Positions 28,896 through 36,394 of a stretch of 64,000 nucleotides of DNA are shown one piece after another. The notes beneath the pieces were generated by a model. It made no database searches, was not told where the DNA came from, and worked only from the letters and a program-made list of their open reading frames with translations. Source of the DNA: Posidoniimonas corsicana. GTDB taxonomy: Bacteria; Planctomycetota; Planctomycetia; Pirellulales; Lacipirellulaceae. The stretch is from contig NZ_SIHJ01000004.1 of NCBI RefSeq assembly GCF_007859765.1, positions 220,490 to 284,489 on the forward strand. Reading direction: 5' to 3'. A program made the position numbers and the translations under genes. Position 1 is the stretch's first letter, and every line of letters starts with the position of its first letter.

Positions 28896-29213
28896 ATGGA
28901 TACTGTGCGCATCCCCCACGGCGTGCTCCGAAGCATTGACGGTGTAGCCTGCGAGCCGCTTGAGTGGAGCGTGTTGGACAACCTCAAGCGGGCGGAAGAC
29001 TTCTGCGACGCCTGGCTTCGCCGCCACGCCCATCTAGAGGCGGACGGGCCACGGGTGCGCCAGTTAGAACGCGCCGGATTCTCGGAACGCGAGGCGATGC
29101 GGCGGGCAGCGGCTGCGCTTGCGGCGAAAGCTTGGGCGGAGGCCGAGGGCGGCCCCGCCGTCAGTGCTACGCCGATCCCTGAGTTTGTAGAGGGCGGCTG
29201 TATCTCACGCTGA
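28896..29213 (+). CDS. small tandem-paralogue family protein, copy 3
   Basis: 105 residues with GGAGGG upstream of the ATG. It is the closest relative of copy 2: IPHGVLRSIDGVACE, AEDFCDAWLRRH, VRQLERAGFSEREAMRRAAAALAAKAW, and a tail ATPIPEF. The invariant Cys pair (V-x-C and FCD) could form a disulfide or bind metal. Function unknown. A hairpin at 29274-29297 ends this plus-strand unit. Confidence 0.72.
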   Translation: MDTVRIPHGVLRSIDGVACEPLEWSVLDNLKRAEDFCDAWLRRHAHLEADGPRVRQLERAGFSEREAMRRAAAALAAKAWAEAEGGPAVSATPIPEFVEGGCISR

Positions 29214-29273
29214 GTTCAAGCCGCGCTGCGCTAAGGCGGCCAAAGAGCGTCAGAAGCGCAAGCCGGCGGATTC

Positions 29274-29297
29274 TGTCCCGGCAACATTGCCGGGACA
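29274..29297. terminator. shared hairpin between convergent genes
   Basis: Perfect 11-bp stem TGTCCCGGCAA / TTGCCGGGACA around two bases, between the plus-strand paralogues and the minus-strand antitoxin. AAAAC on the right gives GTTTT before the stem on the minus strand; neither side has a long T-run. Confidence 0.6.
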
Positions 29298-29326
29298 AAA
29301 CGGCCAGGCGGAGCGGTTGCTTCGCT

Positions 29327-29827
29327 TTACTCGCTGTCGTCGTCGCTGCAGTAACTTGGCCAAAGGTCCGTTGGCGGTACGCCCAACGCCTCTGCCGCCC
29401 GGTCAATCGTTCTCCGCTGCGGGCGGCACTTGCGAGACAGCATGTTGCTAATCGCAGATTGACTGACCCCCATTTGCTCGCCCAGCTCTATTTGCGACTT
29501 CCCCTGCTCTTGCATGAGTTGACGCACTTTATCAGCAAAGGCCGCTTCTTGTTCGTCCATCTCGGCTTCACGAGCCATCGCGTTGGCGCTTGATGCCGCG
29601 ACTCGCTCGCGGTCGGCGACATCTACGCCAGAGCTTGGGAACAGCGCATCTACTATCGTATGCATCGCTAGGCGCCGTTCTTGCTCCGAAGCATCCGGCG
29701 AGCGATGGATCTCCATCATCTCTCGTATGACTGATTGAATTTCAGGGTCACACTCATCGAAGGCATTTTGCACTTCGAGGAAAACCTGAATATTGGATTC
29801 CAGTAGCTTTGAAGCTGTAGTCGACAT
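29327..29827 (-). CDS. XRE-family HTH protein, likely antitoxin (HigA-like)
   Basis: 166 residues from the ATG at 29827 with GGGAAGGGAA upstream. The N-terminal half is helical and acidic. The C-terminal third is a clear XRE/Cro-type HTH (KSQIELGEQMGVSQSAISNML, then RTIDRAAEALGVPPTDLW). It directly follows a RelE/HigB-like gene on the same strand, the toxin-first order of HigBA modules. It probably neutralises that toxin and represses the pair. Alternatively it is an element repressor. Confidence 0.75.
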   Translation of the reverse strand: MSTTASKLLESNIQVFLEVQNAFDECDPEIQSVIREMMEIHRSPDASEQERRLAMHTIVDALFPSSGVDVADRERVAASSANAMAREAEMDEQEAAFADKVRQLMQEQGKSQIELGEQMGVSQSAISNMLSRKCRPQRRTIDRAAEALGVPPTDLWPSYCSDDDSE

Positions 29828-29881
29828 AGTTCCCTTCCCCTTTCCTGCATCCATGCAGCTCAATAACGGAACCATCCGTAC

Positions 29882-30319
29882 TCAGTAGCCGTGACGTTTC
29901 TTAAGGATCGTTAATCGCCCCCGGAATGCTGACAGTTCAGGCGAAGTCCAGTTTTGTGCCTTCTTGGCTACTACTGCCAACGTCCATATGCGCGTCATTG
30001 GATCGCCAGATAGTGATTTATCAGCTACCCAAAAGATGATTCTCAAATTGCGATGCCCACCGATGGGGCCAGATATTCGCAGCTCTGCAATCCCTTCCCC
30101 GCGGAGCGCCTGAATCCATTCCCAGTCCAGGTCCATTGCTTGATTCGTACTGCCGACCTGCTCCCCCGGCCAGTAGGCGAGCTTTAGAGCGTGCCGCCTA
30201 GCCTCTTGGTAATCGCCGTACCGTGGGAACAACGCAGCAGCATCGCGAATCGCTGACGGCCAAGGCTTGACGTAATAGGAGCCAAAAAGCGATTCGCCCA
30301 CTGAAATGGTCCTCAGCAT
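29882..30319 (-). CDS. RelE/HigB-like toxin candidate
   Basis: About 145 residues. The C-terminal half has the toxin-fold pattern: a strand-rich IAELRISGPIGGHRNLRIIFWVAD, then TRIWTLAVVAKKAQNWTSPELSAFRGRLTILKKRHG, as in HigB/RelE mRNA interferases where Arg/Lys residues line the active site. The N-terminal part is not recognised. The frame is open to 30427; 30319 is preferred because GGAGG lies upstream, although spacing is long. It pairs with the XRE gene 54 bases downstream. GC is lower than in the flanking phage-like genes. Confidence 0.6.
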   Translation of the reverse strand: MLRTISVGESLFGSYYVKPWPSAIRDAAALFPRYGDYQEARRHALKLAYWPGEQVGSTNQAMDLDWEWIQALRGEGIAELRISGPIGGHRNLRIIFWVADKSLSGDPMTRIWTLAVVAKKAQNWTSPELSAFRGRLTILKKRHGY

Positions 30320-30510
30320 TACATAAATCGGGCCTCCGGATGGAATAGTATAACAAAACCAAGACGGCGGCCACTGGATTATTACATTTTCGAGGCGGAG
30401 GCCCCCCCAGGTTGCGGCAAGCTGCATTCCCTGTCAGTGCTATCGCAACCCCGCGCCGGCCGTTAACGCGCTGACACGCGGGGCACAGTCCAGATTGCCA
30501 AAGAGAGCCG

Positions 30511-30714
30511 CTAGTCCGAGCTAGCGCCGTCGACCTCAATCTCGCCACCCGGAAACACGTCCGGCAGCCACCCCGGCGCCCGCCAGTCGACACCCCGCCG
30601 CCGGGCTTCCTCTCGCTCGTCCCAGCCCTCCCTGATCTCGGCGCATCGCTGCCGGATCTCCTCGGGTGTGGGGTCCCGCCGCTGGCCCAGTGTTGCCACG
30701 GCGCGGCGGATCAT
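30511..30714 (-). CDS. small element protein, unknown
   Basis: 67 residues, helical and charged (DPTPEEIRQRCAEIREGWDE), ending in an acidic tail. Its ATG overlaps the stop of the upstream gene by four bases (ATGA), which strongly supports it as the last gene of the minus-strand morphogenesis-like cassette. Not recognised. Confidence 0.65.
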   Translation of the reverse strand: MIRRAVATLGQRRDPTPEEIRQRCAEIREGWDEREEARRRGVDWRAPGWLPDVFPGGEIEVDGASSD

Positions 30715-31424
30715 TCACCCGGCCCCGCAACCACCGCCTCGGCCTGCTGCGACTTCCAGTCGGCCCACGCGGGGTACCCGATCGACAGCGCCAGCAGCCC
30801 CTCGGGGCGGACGTTGGTTGACCAAGCGCCGAGCGCCAACAGCTCTTCCGGACCAACCCGGTAGTTAGCGCCCAGCAGCATCGCGGTTGTCTGCTCGGCC
30901 TCGATCTCGTCGACCTCTTGCTCGGCCACCATGGCCTGCCAGGCCCACTCGGTCGCGTCCCATAGGTACTGGTAGGGCTTCGCGGGCGGCCCGGGGACTA
31001 GGTCCCGCGTTACCCGATCTCGCACCAGGCGGGCGGGCACGCCGCACTTCGGATCGCCCTGGTCGTTGACCTCGCGGACGATCGGCAGCGCCCACTTGTT
31101 GCCGTCCGCGAGCGACACCCAGTAGCCGGGCAGCAGATCGCCGCCGCGCAGCTGCTCGGGCGTGGGCTTCTCTGCCTTGATGAATCCGAGCCACCAGCCG
31201 GCGGGGGTCTCGGCCCACTCCTGGGCGTCGTCGTCGACTTGTAGCGTGTGCTCACCGAGCGCCGATCGGTCCGCCACGAGCAGGCCGGTTGTGGCGCCGT
31301 CCGGGCTCTTCGACTCGACTACGCCAAGCTGGGCGCCGTCCAGGTGGCCTAGCTCCAGCTCCCGCAGTCGGTCGCCCGTGGGCTTTGTGGGTTCGTCCGG
31401 TAGGAAGTACAGGAATCCTGCCAT
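30711..31424 (-). CDS. element protein of the morphogenesis-like cassette, unknown
   Basis: 237 residues. The N-terminus MAGFLYFLPDEP, a repeated Trp/Gly-rich middle (AETPAGWWLGFIKAEKP, GDLLPGYWVSLADGNKWALPIV) and the C-terminal YRVGPEELLALGAW, LLALSIGYPAWADW are distinctive but not known to me. Position directly after the tape-measure-like gene suggests a tail or connector role (inference). GGAG lies 9 bases upstream of the ATG. Confidence 0.68.
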   Translation of the reverse strand: MAGFLYFLPDEPTKPTGDRLRELELGHLDGAQLGVVESKSPDGATTGLLVADRSALGEHTLQVDDDAQEWAETPAGWWLGFIKAEKPTPEQLRGGDLLPGYWVSLADGNKWALPIVREVNDQGDPKCGVPARLVRDRVTRDLVPGPPAKPYQYLWDATEWAWQAMVAEQEVDEIEAEQTTAMLLGANYRVGPEELLALGAWSTNVRPEGLLALSIGYPAWADWKSQQAEAVVAGPGE

Positions 31425-31454
31425 TGCTTTACACTCCGTTGTGAAGGTGGTTGG

Positions 31455-32978
31455 TTACTCTTGGCGGCCCGCCCCGCCACCCTTCTCGACGCCCTCGGCG
31501 ATTCGTCGCAGATACTCAAGGCTCGTTCCATTTGGCACTTGCTCGACGCTGTTCAGTAGGTAGGCCGCCGCCGCCTGCTCCGTCGCTGGCGTAAGCATCC
31601 CGGCCCCGATAGCGCGGGCCATGGCGATGCTCTCGGAGCCGGTCCAGTCGCTCCAGCGGTCGCCCCACCCGAGAAACGTTGCCGCAGCCTCACGCCCCTG
31701 GCTGAGCCGGTAAGCCCGCTTCTCAGCAATGACGGCGTCCATGAGCAACTCAGGCTCGGAGGTGAGCGAGTCCCGCGCCGCGGTGGCCCGGCCGGTCGCA
31801 GACTCACGCAGCGCCGCGGCCCGTGCGATGGGGTCGGAGCCCAGTACGTCAGCCCGCAGCGAGGCGCCGCCCGATCCCGATATCGCGGAGACCTGGGCGT
31901 CGAACTCGCCTATCTGAGATGAGATCGCCCGGAAGCCCTTCACCGCCCGCTTGTTACCCAGCACGTCGAACGCGCCGGCGCCGGCGTCGACCTGCGCCTG
32001 GATGCCGGCAATCGTTTCCTTGAACGTCCCTTTGCCGAGCTTCCGCTGGTCGATGGCGTCCAGCAAGTTGGCCATCTGCGTTGCGGCTTCGTCGATGTTC
32101 TTGGCCTTTTCCTCGACCAAGACCAGGCCCGCCAGCGCTGCGTCGCCGCTGAATCCCAACTCTTGGGACGCCGCGGCGAACTGAGACGTCGCCAGGGCCG
32201 TCTGTGTGGCGTTGGCTTGCGTCGCTGCTGACGTTGCGAGGATGCGGTCGGTGGTGCCCTCAACGCCCACCTTGCCGCCGTAGAGGCCCTGTGCCTTCCG
32301 CAGCGCGCCGCCGAACCCGACCAGCCCCTCGCTCTTAACGATCTTCTTCTCCGCGAGACTGGCCAGGAACTCCTTTTCAGCGTCGCTGAATCCCGCCGAC
32401 CCCAACGAGAACGTCGCGTCGGAGGCCGCCCCGATCTCGCTAAACACGCCACGCGCAACGAGCGACCTGGCGAACCCCAGGTTCTTCTGGAACTGCTTAG
32501 GGTCGCCGTTGCTGATCTGCTGCAATTCGCCAATCGAACCAAGACCAGCGAAGGTGGCGTCGGCCGCCTCCTGGGCCTGCTGCTCCATCTCGGTGAGCGC
32601 CTTAGTCACCGTGCCCACCGCGCCGGCAAGGCTTACGTACCCGCCGACTAGCGAGGTGATGTTGCCCGCCATACCGGGGCCGACCGCCTTCTGGCCCGAC
32701 GTGCTCACGCGGTCGAGTTGGCGCTGGTACTTCCCGGCGAGCTTTTCGGCGTCCTCCATCGACAGCCGCCCGGCCTTCACGTGCTTGGCCAGTGTCGCCA
32801 TCTGCCTGGTGACACGCTTCATCGGCTCGGCCTGCTCGGCCAGCTTCCGCGCCTGACCAGCGGCGCCCTTGAAGCCCTTGGTGATCTCGTCCAGTTCCTT
32901 GTCGGTCTTGCCCAGTTCAGTATTGAACCGCTTGATCCCCCGGACGTCGCTGTCCGTTTTCAACATTACTCTGGCCAC
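31455..32978 (-). CDS. tape-measure-like phage protein
   Basis: 507 residues from a GTG with GGGAGG six bases upstream. The N-terminal 120 residues are a charged helix (KRFNTELGKTDKELDEITKG, AGKYQRQLDRVSTSG). A hydrophobic Gly/Ala/Val segment follows (GNITSLVGGYVSLAGAVGTV), then a long Ala/Gly/Gln-rich helical body (ATSAATQANATQTALATSQF). This layout is typical of tail tape-measure proteins, but at about 500 residues it is short for a long tail. It is the largest structural-type gene of the element. Confidence 0.65.
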   Translation of the reverse strand: MARVMLKTDSDVRGIKRFNTELGKTDKELDEITKGFKGAAGQARKLAEQAEPMKRVTRQMATLAKHVKAGRLSMEDAEKLAGKYQRQLDRVSTSGQKAVGPGMAGNITSLVGGYVSLAGAVGTVTKALTEMEQQAQEAADATFAGLGSIGELQQISNGDPKQFQKNLGFARSLVARGVFSEIGAASDATFSLGSAGFSDAEKEFLASLAEKKIVKSEGLVGFGGALRKAQGLYGGKVGVEGTTDRILATSAATQANATQTALATSQFAAASQELGFSGDAALAGLVLVEEKAKNIDEAATQMANLLDAIDQRKLGKGTFKETIAGIQAQVDAGAGAFDVLGNKRAVKGFRAISSQIGEFDAQVSAISGSGGASLRADVLGSDPIARAAALRESATGRATAARDSLTSEPELLMDAVIAEKRAYRLSQGREAAATFLGWGDRWSDWTGSESIAMARAIGAGMLTPATEQAAAAYLLNSVEQVPNGTSLEYLRRIAEGVEKGGGAGRQE

Positions 32979-32980
32979 TC

Positions 32981-33334
32981 TTAACCTCCCTGTCGTTGGA
33001 GTCCCACTGCCAAGTCAGCGTCCGCGCCGACTTCCCAGCAAAGGGCTCTGATTCGTTCGTCAATCGGATACACAACAGGCGACGACTCCAGGTCAGCCGC
33101 CAGCACCTCCGCGATGACCGCCGTGTTCCCGCCGGCCAGACGCCCCGCGTGCCGCAACAGGTCGTCGCCTATGAGTTCCAGCGGCCAGTCGAGGCAGCTA
33201 GCCAACGGCATCTCGCTGGCTTCCACAAAGCCGTGTAGCTGGCTCAGCTCAGCGCCGCCGATGCGTTCGCCGTGGGCGAGCCGGTGCAGCACAGAAGCGA
33301 AGCTAGGGCGGTTGTTGGTGGGTTCAGCGTGCAT
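32981..33334 (-). CDS. small element protein, unknown
   Basis: 117 residues from the ATG at 33334, overlapping the end of the upstream gene by 11 bases and ending two bases before the tape-measure-like start. The position immediately before a tape-measure gene is where phages carry tail-assembly chaperones; the sequence itself (LSQLHGFVEASEMPLASCLDWPLELIGDDLLRHAGRLAGG) does not confirm this. Tight packing supports it being real. Confidence 0.65.
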   Translation of the reverse strand: MHAEPTNNRPSFASVLHRLAHGERIGGAELSQLHGFVEASEMPLASCLDWPLELIGDDLLRHAGRLAGGNTAVIAEVLAADLESSPVVYPIDERIRALCWEVGADADLAVGLQRQGG

Positions 33335-34001
33335 GGTAAGACGCCGCCATTTTTGCGGTGCAGTCGGGGCAAACACCTTCGCCGACGTAGTGCCCCGGCG
33401 GGATCTCCGACCTCCGCCACTTCCGGCCGTGGCGCCAGGCGCCGCATTCGCACTTGGCGACTAGCTTGCCGGTCCGTCGGGCGTAGTACCGCTCCTGGTA
33501 GGCGAGTTCGGTCTGGACTTCCTTGGCCAGCTGACGGTCATAGCGCGGTTGCAGCCGCGCCTCAGCCTCCGCCCTGGTTTCGGGCTGGTACGAATCGGGG
33601 GCGCCGCACGGGAACTTGTGGTGCCATCGCTTCACCGTGTCGAAGACCACTTGGCCGATAGCCGCCAAGCCGGCCCCGCCGTGCTGGCGGACAATCGCGT
33701 CGAGAGTCGCAAACGTGAACGCGTCGTCGTCCTGGCTGCACGACACGATATCGAGCGACTGCAGCAATGCCTCAAGCTGCTCGTCCGGCAGCTCCGCTGG
33801 CTCCGCCTGGCCCAACGCCCACCGCACAACCTCGGCGGCGTTGTAGCTGTCGTCCGGGTTCCGTGGGATCTCGTGGGCGTGGTCGCGGAAGTAGATGGTC
33901 GGCTTGCCAATCAACGCCGCAGCGGCCTGTTGCGTCAGGGACGCCAGAGCGGCCTTCTGCTGCGTCGAGTTCGGTTTGGTGTCTTTGGTCGTCGTGGCCA
34001 A
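33324..34001 (-). CDS. Nu1-like HTH protein with C-terminal zinc ribbon
   Basis: 225 residues from a TTG with GGAGGG seven bases upstream. The N-terminus (ASLTQQAAAALIGKPTIYFRDHAHEIPRN then DSYNAAEVVRWALG) reads like the winged-HTH of phage small terminase Nu1, ending in the usual Y-x2-xEVVxW helix. The C-terminal 50 residues carry CECGAWRHGRKW and VCPDC, a four-Cys zinc ribbon. A DNA-packaging or DNA-binding role is possible; no large terminase is present in the element. Confidence 0.6.
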   Translation of the reverse strand: MATTTKDTKPNSTQQKAALASLTQQAAAALIGKPTIYFRDHAHEIPRNPDDSYNAAEVVRWALGQAEPAELPDEQLEALLQSLDIVSCSQDDDAFTFATLDAIVRQHGGAGLAAIGQVVFDTVKRWHHKFPCGAPDSYQPETRAEAEARLQPRYDRQLAKEVQTELAYQERYYARRTGKLVAKCECGAWRHGRKWRRSEIPPGHYVGEGVCPDCTAKMAASYHAR

Positions 34002-34345
34002 TTTGCGGCCCTCCTGTGGCTTCCTAGGCGCGCTCCCGGCCCCGTGCGGGGAGAGAGAGTTTAACCGAGGCTAACTTTTCAGATTTTGGTATGAGTTCTT
34101 CATTCGAAGGTGGGCACCCTCACGTTTTCAGCAGGGCTAGCGAGGACCCGACCGATACCCTACCCACCCCCAGGGCAGGTAAGGCCCCGCCGCCGTGAAC
34201 TCAAGCACGACGACGGGGAACGTTGGGCGAGCGTCTGCTTTGGCTTTGTTGCACACGCGATCGCTGCCTTTCCTTAATTCGCGATCGCGATCGACTCGGC
34301 CGCGTTGCTCCTGACAACGCATTGCAGCAGCCCAACCCGAGGGCT
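34002..34345. other. intergenic region with clustered GCGATCGC palindromes
   Basis: 344 bases inside the otherwise packed cassette. GCGATCGC occurs at 34257-34264 and overlapping copies form GCGATCGCGATCG at 34281-34293, giving three GATC sites in under 40 bases. The rest shows no gene. A promoter, packaging or methylation-sensitive site is possible. Confidence 0.45.
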
Positions 34346-35239
34346 TTAGGCGGGCCAGCCCAGCACAGTGCGGCCGTCGGACACGCTTCCGAAGAAGCCC
34401 TGCAGCTTGTCGGCCGCGAACTTGGCGGCCGGCGGCAAGGGCTCGTTGCACTCATCCGCCCAGCCGCCCTTGATGTACTGCGACAGGCTCGTGCCGGGCT
34501 GACGCAGCTTCTCCGCGGAGGACGCGTACTCGTGCGCTAGCCTCTTGAACAGCGGGCTGTTCACGGCGCCGAACTCATCGATGCTCAAGCCCAACCCGTC
34601 CAGCGGAATGCGGACCGCCGGAGAGTCGGAGTAGTGGTTGAGCATTAGGGCCAATCCGCTGCCCGGCTGCCGGGTGCTAGTTAGGTTTCGGGGGGACATT
34701 GCGTTTCCTTTCGCGTGGGTAGAGTTAGCCGCCAGCATCGGCCTGGTAGTGGGCTGGTAGACGTCGCCGAACAGGCCGCCGACGGTCAGAAATGGGTCAT
34801 CGCACAGGAAGATCGACCGCAGGCTCTTAATGCGGTATCGCATGCGGCCAAGCGTTTCGCTCCCGTCCTGGTTAGCGTCGTGGTCTGCCCCGAGGGCGTC
34901 GGCGTCTTCCTGGGCAATCGCCAGGACGTAGCCGCCGAGATCCTTCTTGCCGCCGAATGCGATGTCGGACAGCTTGAGGTCAGCCCACACGGCCTGGTAA
35001 TCCGGCGCCAGGCGGAAGTTTCGCCACCGGCCTAAGTAGCTCCCGAGCTTGTCGACAAACGGCAGGGGACGGCCAAACAAGGCTTTGACCCCTCCGGCAT
35101 TGCCGAGCCTGACCAGTTGCTGCAGGGCCTCGGCGTCGACGGTCGACCTGCCGTCGCTCGCCTTGGCCCCCATCGTCAGAACCACGGCGCCATAGATGGT
35201 GCGGTCGACCTTGGATGCGAATTGGTTGGGCGAAGGCAT
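34346..35239 (-). CDS. prohead-protease-like / capsid-associated phage protein
   Basis: 297 residues. The N-terminal half follows the pattern of phage prohead proteases and related scaffold proteins: VKALFGRPLPFVDKLGSYLG, RWRNFRLAPDYQAVWADLKL, GGYVLAIAQEDADALGAD, and SLRSIFLCDDPFLTVGGLFG. The usual active-site His/Ser context after the VLxLAEEDP segment is not clear (GADHDANQD), so catalysis is doubtful. The C-terminal third (QPGSGLALMLNHYSDSPAVR) is a different region. Its start overlaps the upstream coiled-coil gene by 64 bases. Confidence 0.6.
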   Translation of the reverse strand: MPSPNQFASKVDRTIYGAVVLTMGAKASDGRSTVDAEALQQLVRLGNAGGVKALFGRPLPFVDKLGSYLGRWRNFRLAPDYQAVWADLKLSDIAFGGKKDLGGYVLAIAQEDADALGADHDANQDGSETLGRMRYRIKSLRSIFLCDDPFLTVGGLFGDVYQPTTRPMLAANSTHAKGNAMSPRNLTSTRQPGSGLALMLNHYSDSPAVRIPLDGLGLSIDEFGAVNSPLFKRLAHEYASSAEKLRQPGTSLSQYIKGGWADECNEPLPPAAKFAADKLQGFFGSVSDGRTVLGWPA

Positions 35240-35745
35240 TGGTAAATCCCCCTCCAGTCGCTGGCGTCGCCGGTCTTACCGAGCGTCGCGGCCATCTCGC
35301 GGCGGGAGACATCCTGCTGGCGGCTGTAGCTGCTGGCCAGCGACAAACACCGCTGGTAGGCTTCTGTCGCCTCCCGCAGTTTCTCACGCGCCGCAGCGGC
35401 AGCTTTCTCGCAGGCTTGCACCAGCTCGTGGGCGGGTTTCGTCTTGCCGCGTTGCTCCTCTTCCTTGGCGGCGAAGTCGTTGTTGTGGTGGGCGTCATAG
35501 GCGGCCTTGCGCTGCTCTAGCGTGTCGATCATTTGGGCGACGTCCGCAGCCGTGGCGTCCGCAGCAACGCGGGCCTTGGTGAGTTCGTCGTCAGTGACCT
35601 GGCCGCCCTCGACCAGCCTCACGCACAGCCCGATGAGGGTGCGGCGTGCGGCTTGCGAGTCCTGCCGGAGTTTGTCCGCTGCGGCGCTGCTCTGGGTGGC
35701 TTTGGCTTTCAGTCCGACGTTCTGGGTTTGAAGCATCTGGGTCAT
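35176..35745 (-). CDS. coiled-coil element protein (scaffold-like)
   Basis: 189 residues, almost entirely helical: TQSSAAADKLRQDSQAARRT, then DVAQMIDTLEQRKAAYDAHH, then a long Ala/Glu/Lys stretch (VQACEKAAAAAREKLREATE). No membrane segment. GGAG lies 8-9 bases before the ATG. Directly upstream of a prohead-protease-like gene, a scaffolding role is plausible but unproven. The last 20 residues are encoded in the overlap with the next gene. Confidence 0.65.
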   Translation of the reverse strand: MTQMLQTQNVGLKAKATQSSAAADKLRQDSQAARRTLIGLCVRLVEGGQVTDDELTKARVAADATAADVAQMIDTLEQRKAAYDAHHNNDFAAKEEEQRGKTKPAHELVQACEKAAAAAREKLREATEAYQRCLSLASSYSRQQDVSRREMAATLGKTGDASDWRGIYQCLRPTNSHPRSTAPSMAPWF

Positions 35746-35773
35746 GGTCTTGGTCTCCGTTTAGGTTGGGGGT

Positions 35774-35974
35774 TTAGAGGTAATTGACTTGGCGGCGGTC
35801 CGTCAGGAACGCGTCCATGTCCCGCTGGCAGTCGCTAAGCTGGTCTTTGATGCGTCCGGCCTTGAACTTGGCGGCCTGGACTTCCTGCTCTGCTGCCCGC
35901 AGCTCGGCCTCGATTTCAGAGAAGCGGGCTCGCCACTCTTCGAAGGTGGTTGGGGTGGTTGTCATCGTCGGCAT
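35774..35974 (-). CDS. small coiled-coil element protein
   Basis: 66 residues from the ATG at 35974 with AAAGGA upstream. A heptad-like helix (EEWRARFSEIEAELRAAEQE then VQAAKFKAGRIKDQLSDCQR) makes up most of the chain, ending in AFLTDRRQVNYL. Not recognised; possible structural or regulatory small protein. Confidence 0.65.
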   Translation of the reverse strand: MPTMTTTPTTFEEWRARFSEIEAELRAAEQEVQAAKFKAGRIKDQLSDCQRDMDAFLTDRRQVNYL

Positions 35975-36035
35975 TGGTGAATCCTTTCGGGTTCCGATGT
36001 TGCCCGTGGCAACGTGCCGCTGGGCGTGGTGTTGG

Positions 36036-36293
36036 TCAAAACGGCGCCGGCTCGGCGTTCGGGTCCAGGGTGTGGGCCTCGCGGGCGAGTGCGACGCCAG
36101 GCTCGGACCGCAGGACAGCGGGGTCGTTGGCGGTTGTGCTGGGGGTGTGCAGGCCGCCGCGGGCGCGGAGCCGGGCTCTGACACGCGCCGCAAACGGGTT
36201 GGCGGGCGAGAATCGGGGGCTCTGGCTGACACAATTCGCTGAATGCCGGGAATCGGCTATTTGTGTCGAATGTCGAAGGGTAGAGGGGTTCAT
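36036..36293 (-). CDS. small basic element protein, tentative
   Basis: 85 residues. GGGAG lies about 9 bases before the ATG, and a 6-bp hairpin (GACTCC-CTTA-GGAGTC, 36302-36317) lies just upstream. The middle is Arg/Ala-rich (NPFAARVRARLRARGGL) and the end acidic/Pro-rich. It fills an otherwise long gap in a packed cassette, which is the main reason for listing it. It may be non-coding leader sequence instead. Confidence 0.4.
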   Translation of the reverse strand: MNPSTLRHSTQIADSRHSANCVSQSPRFSPANPFAARVRARLRARGGLHTPSTTANDPAVLRSEPGVALAREAHTLDPNAEPAPF

Positions 36294-36394
36294 TTTCGGG
36301 TGACTCCCTTAGGAGTCGATTTCACAAGTAAGTAAGTAAACAAATGACCCTATAGACACATTGACAAAAATCGCTGTCGCTCGGGATTCGCTGA

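Noticed and set aside
34137-34451. 104-codon minus-strand frame in the cassette gap
   Set aside because: Half of it overlaps the prohead-protease-like gene in another frame, and it is Arg-rich without a ribosome site.
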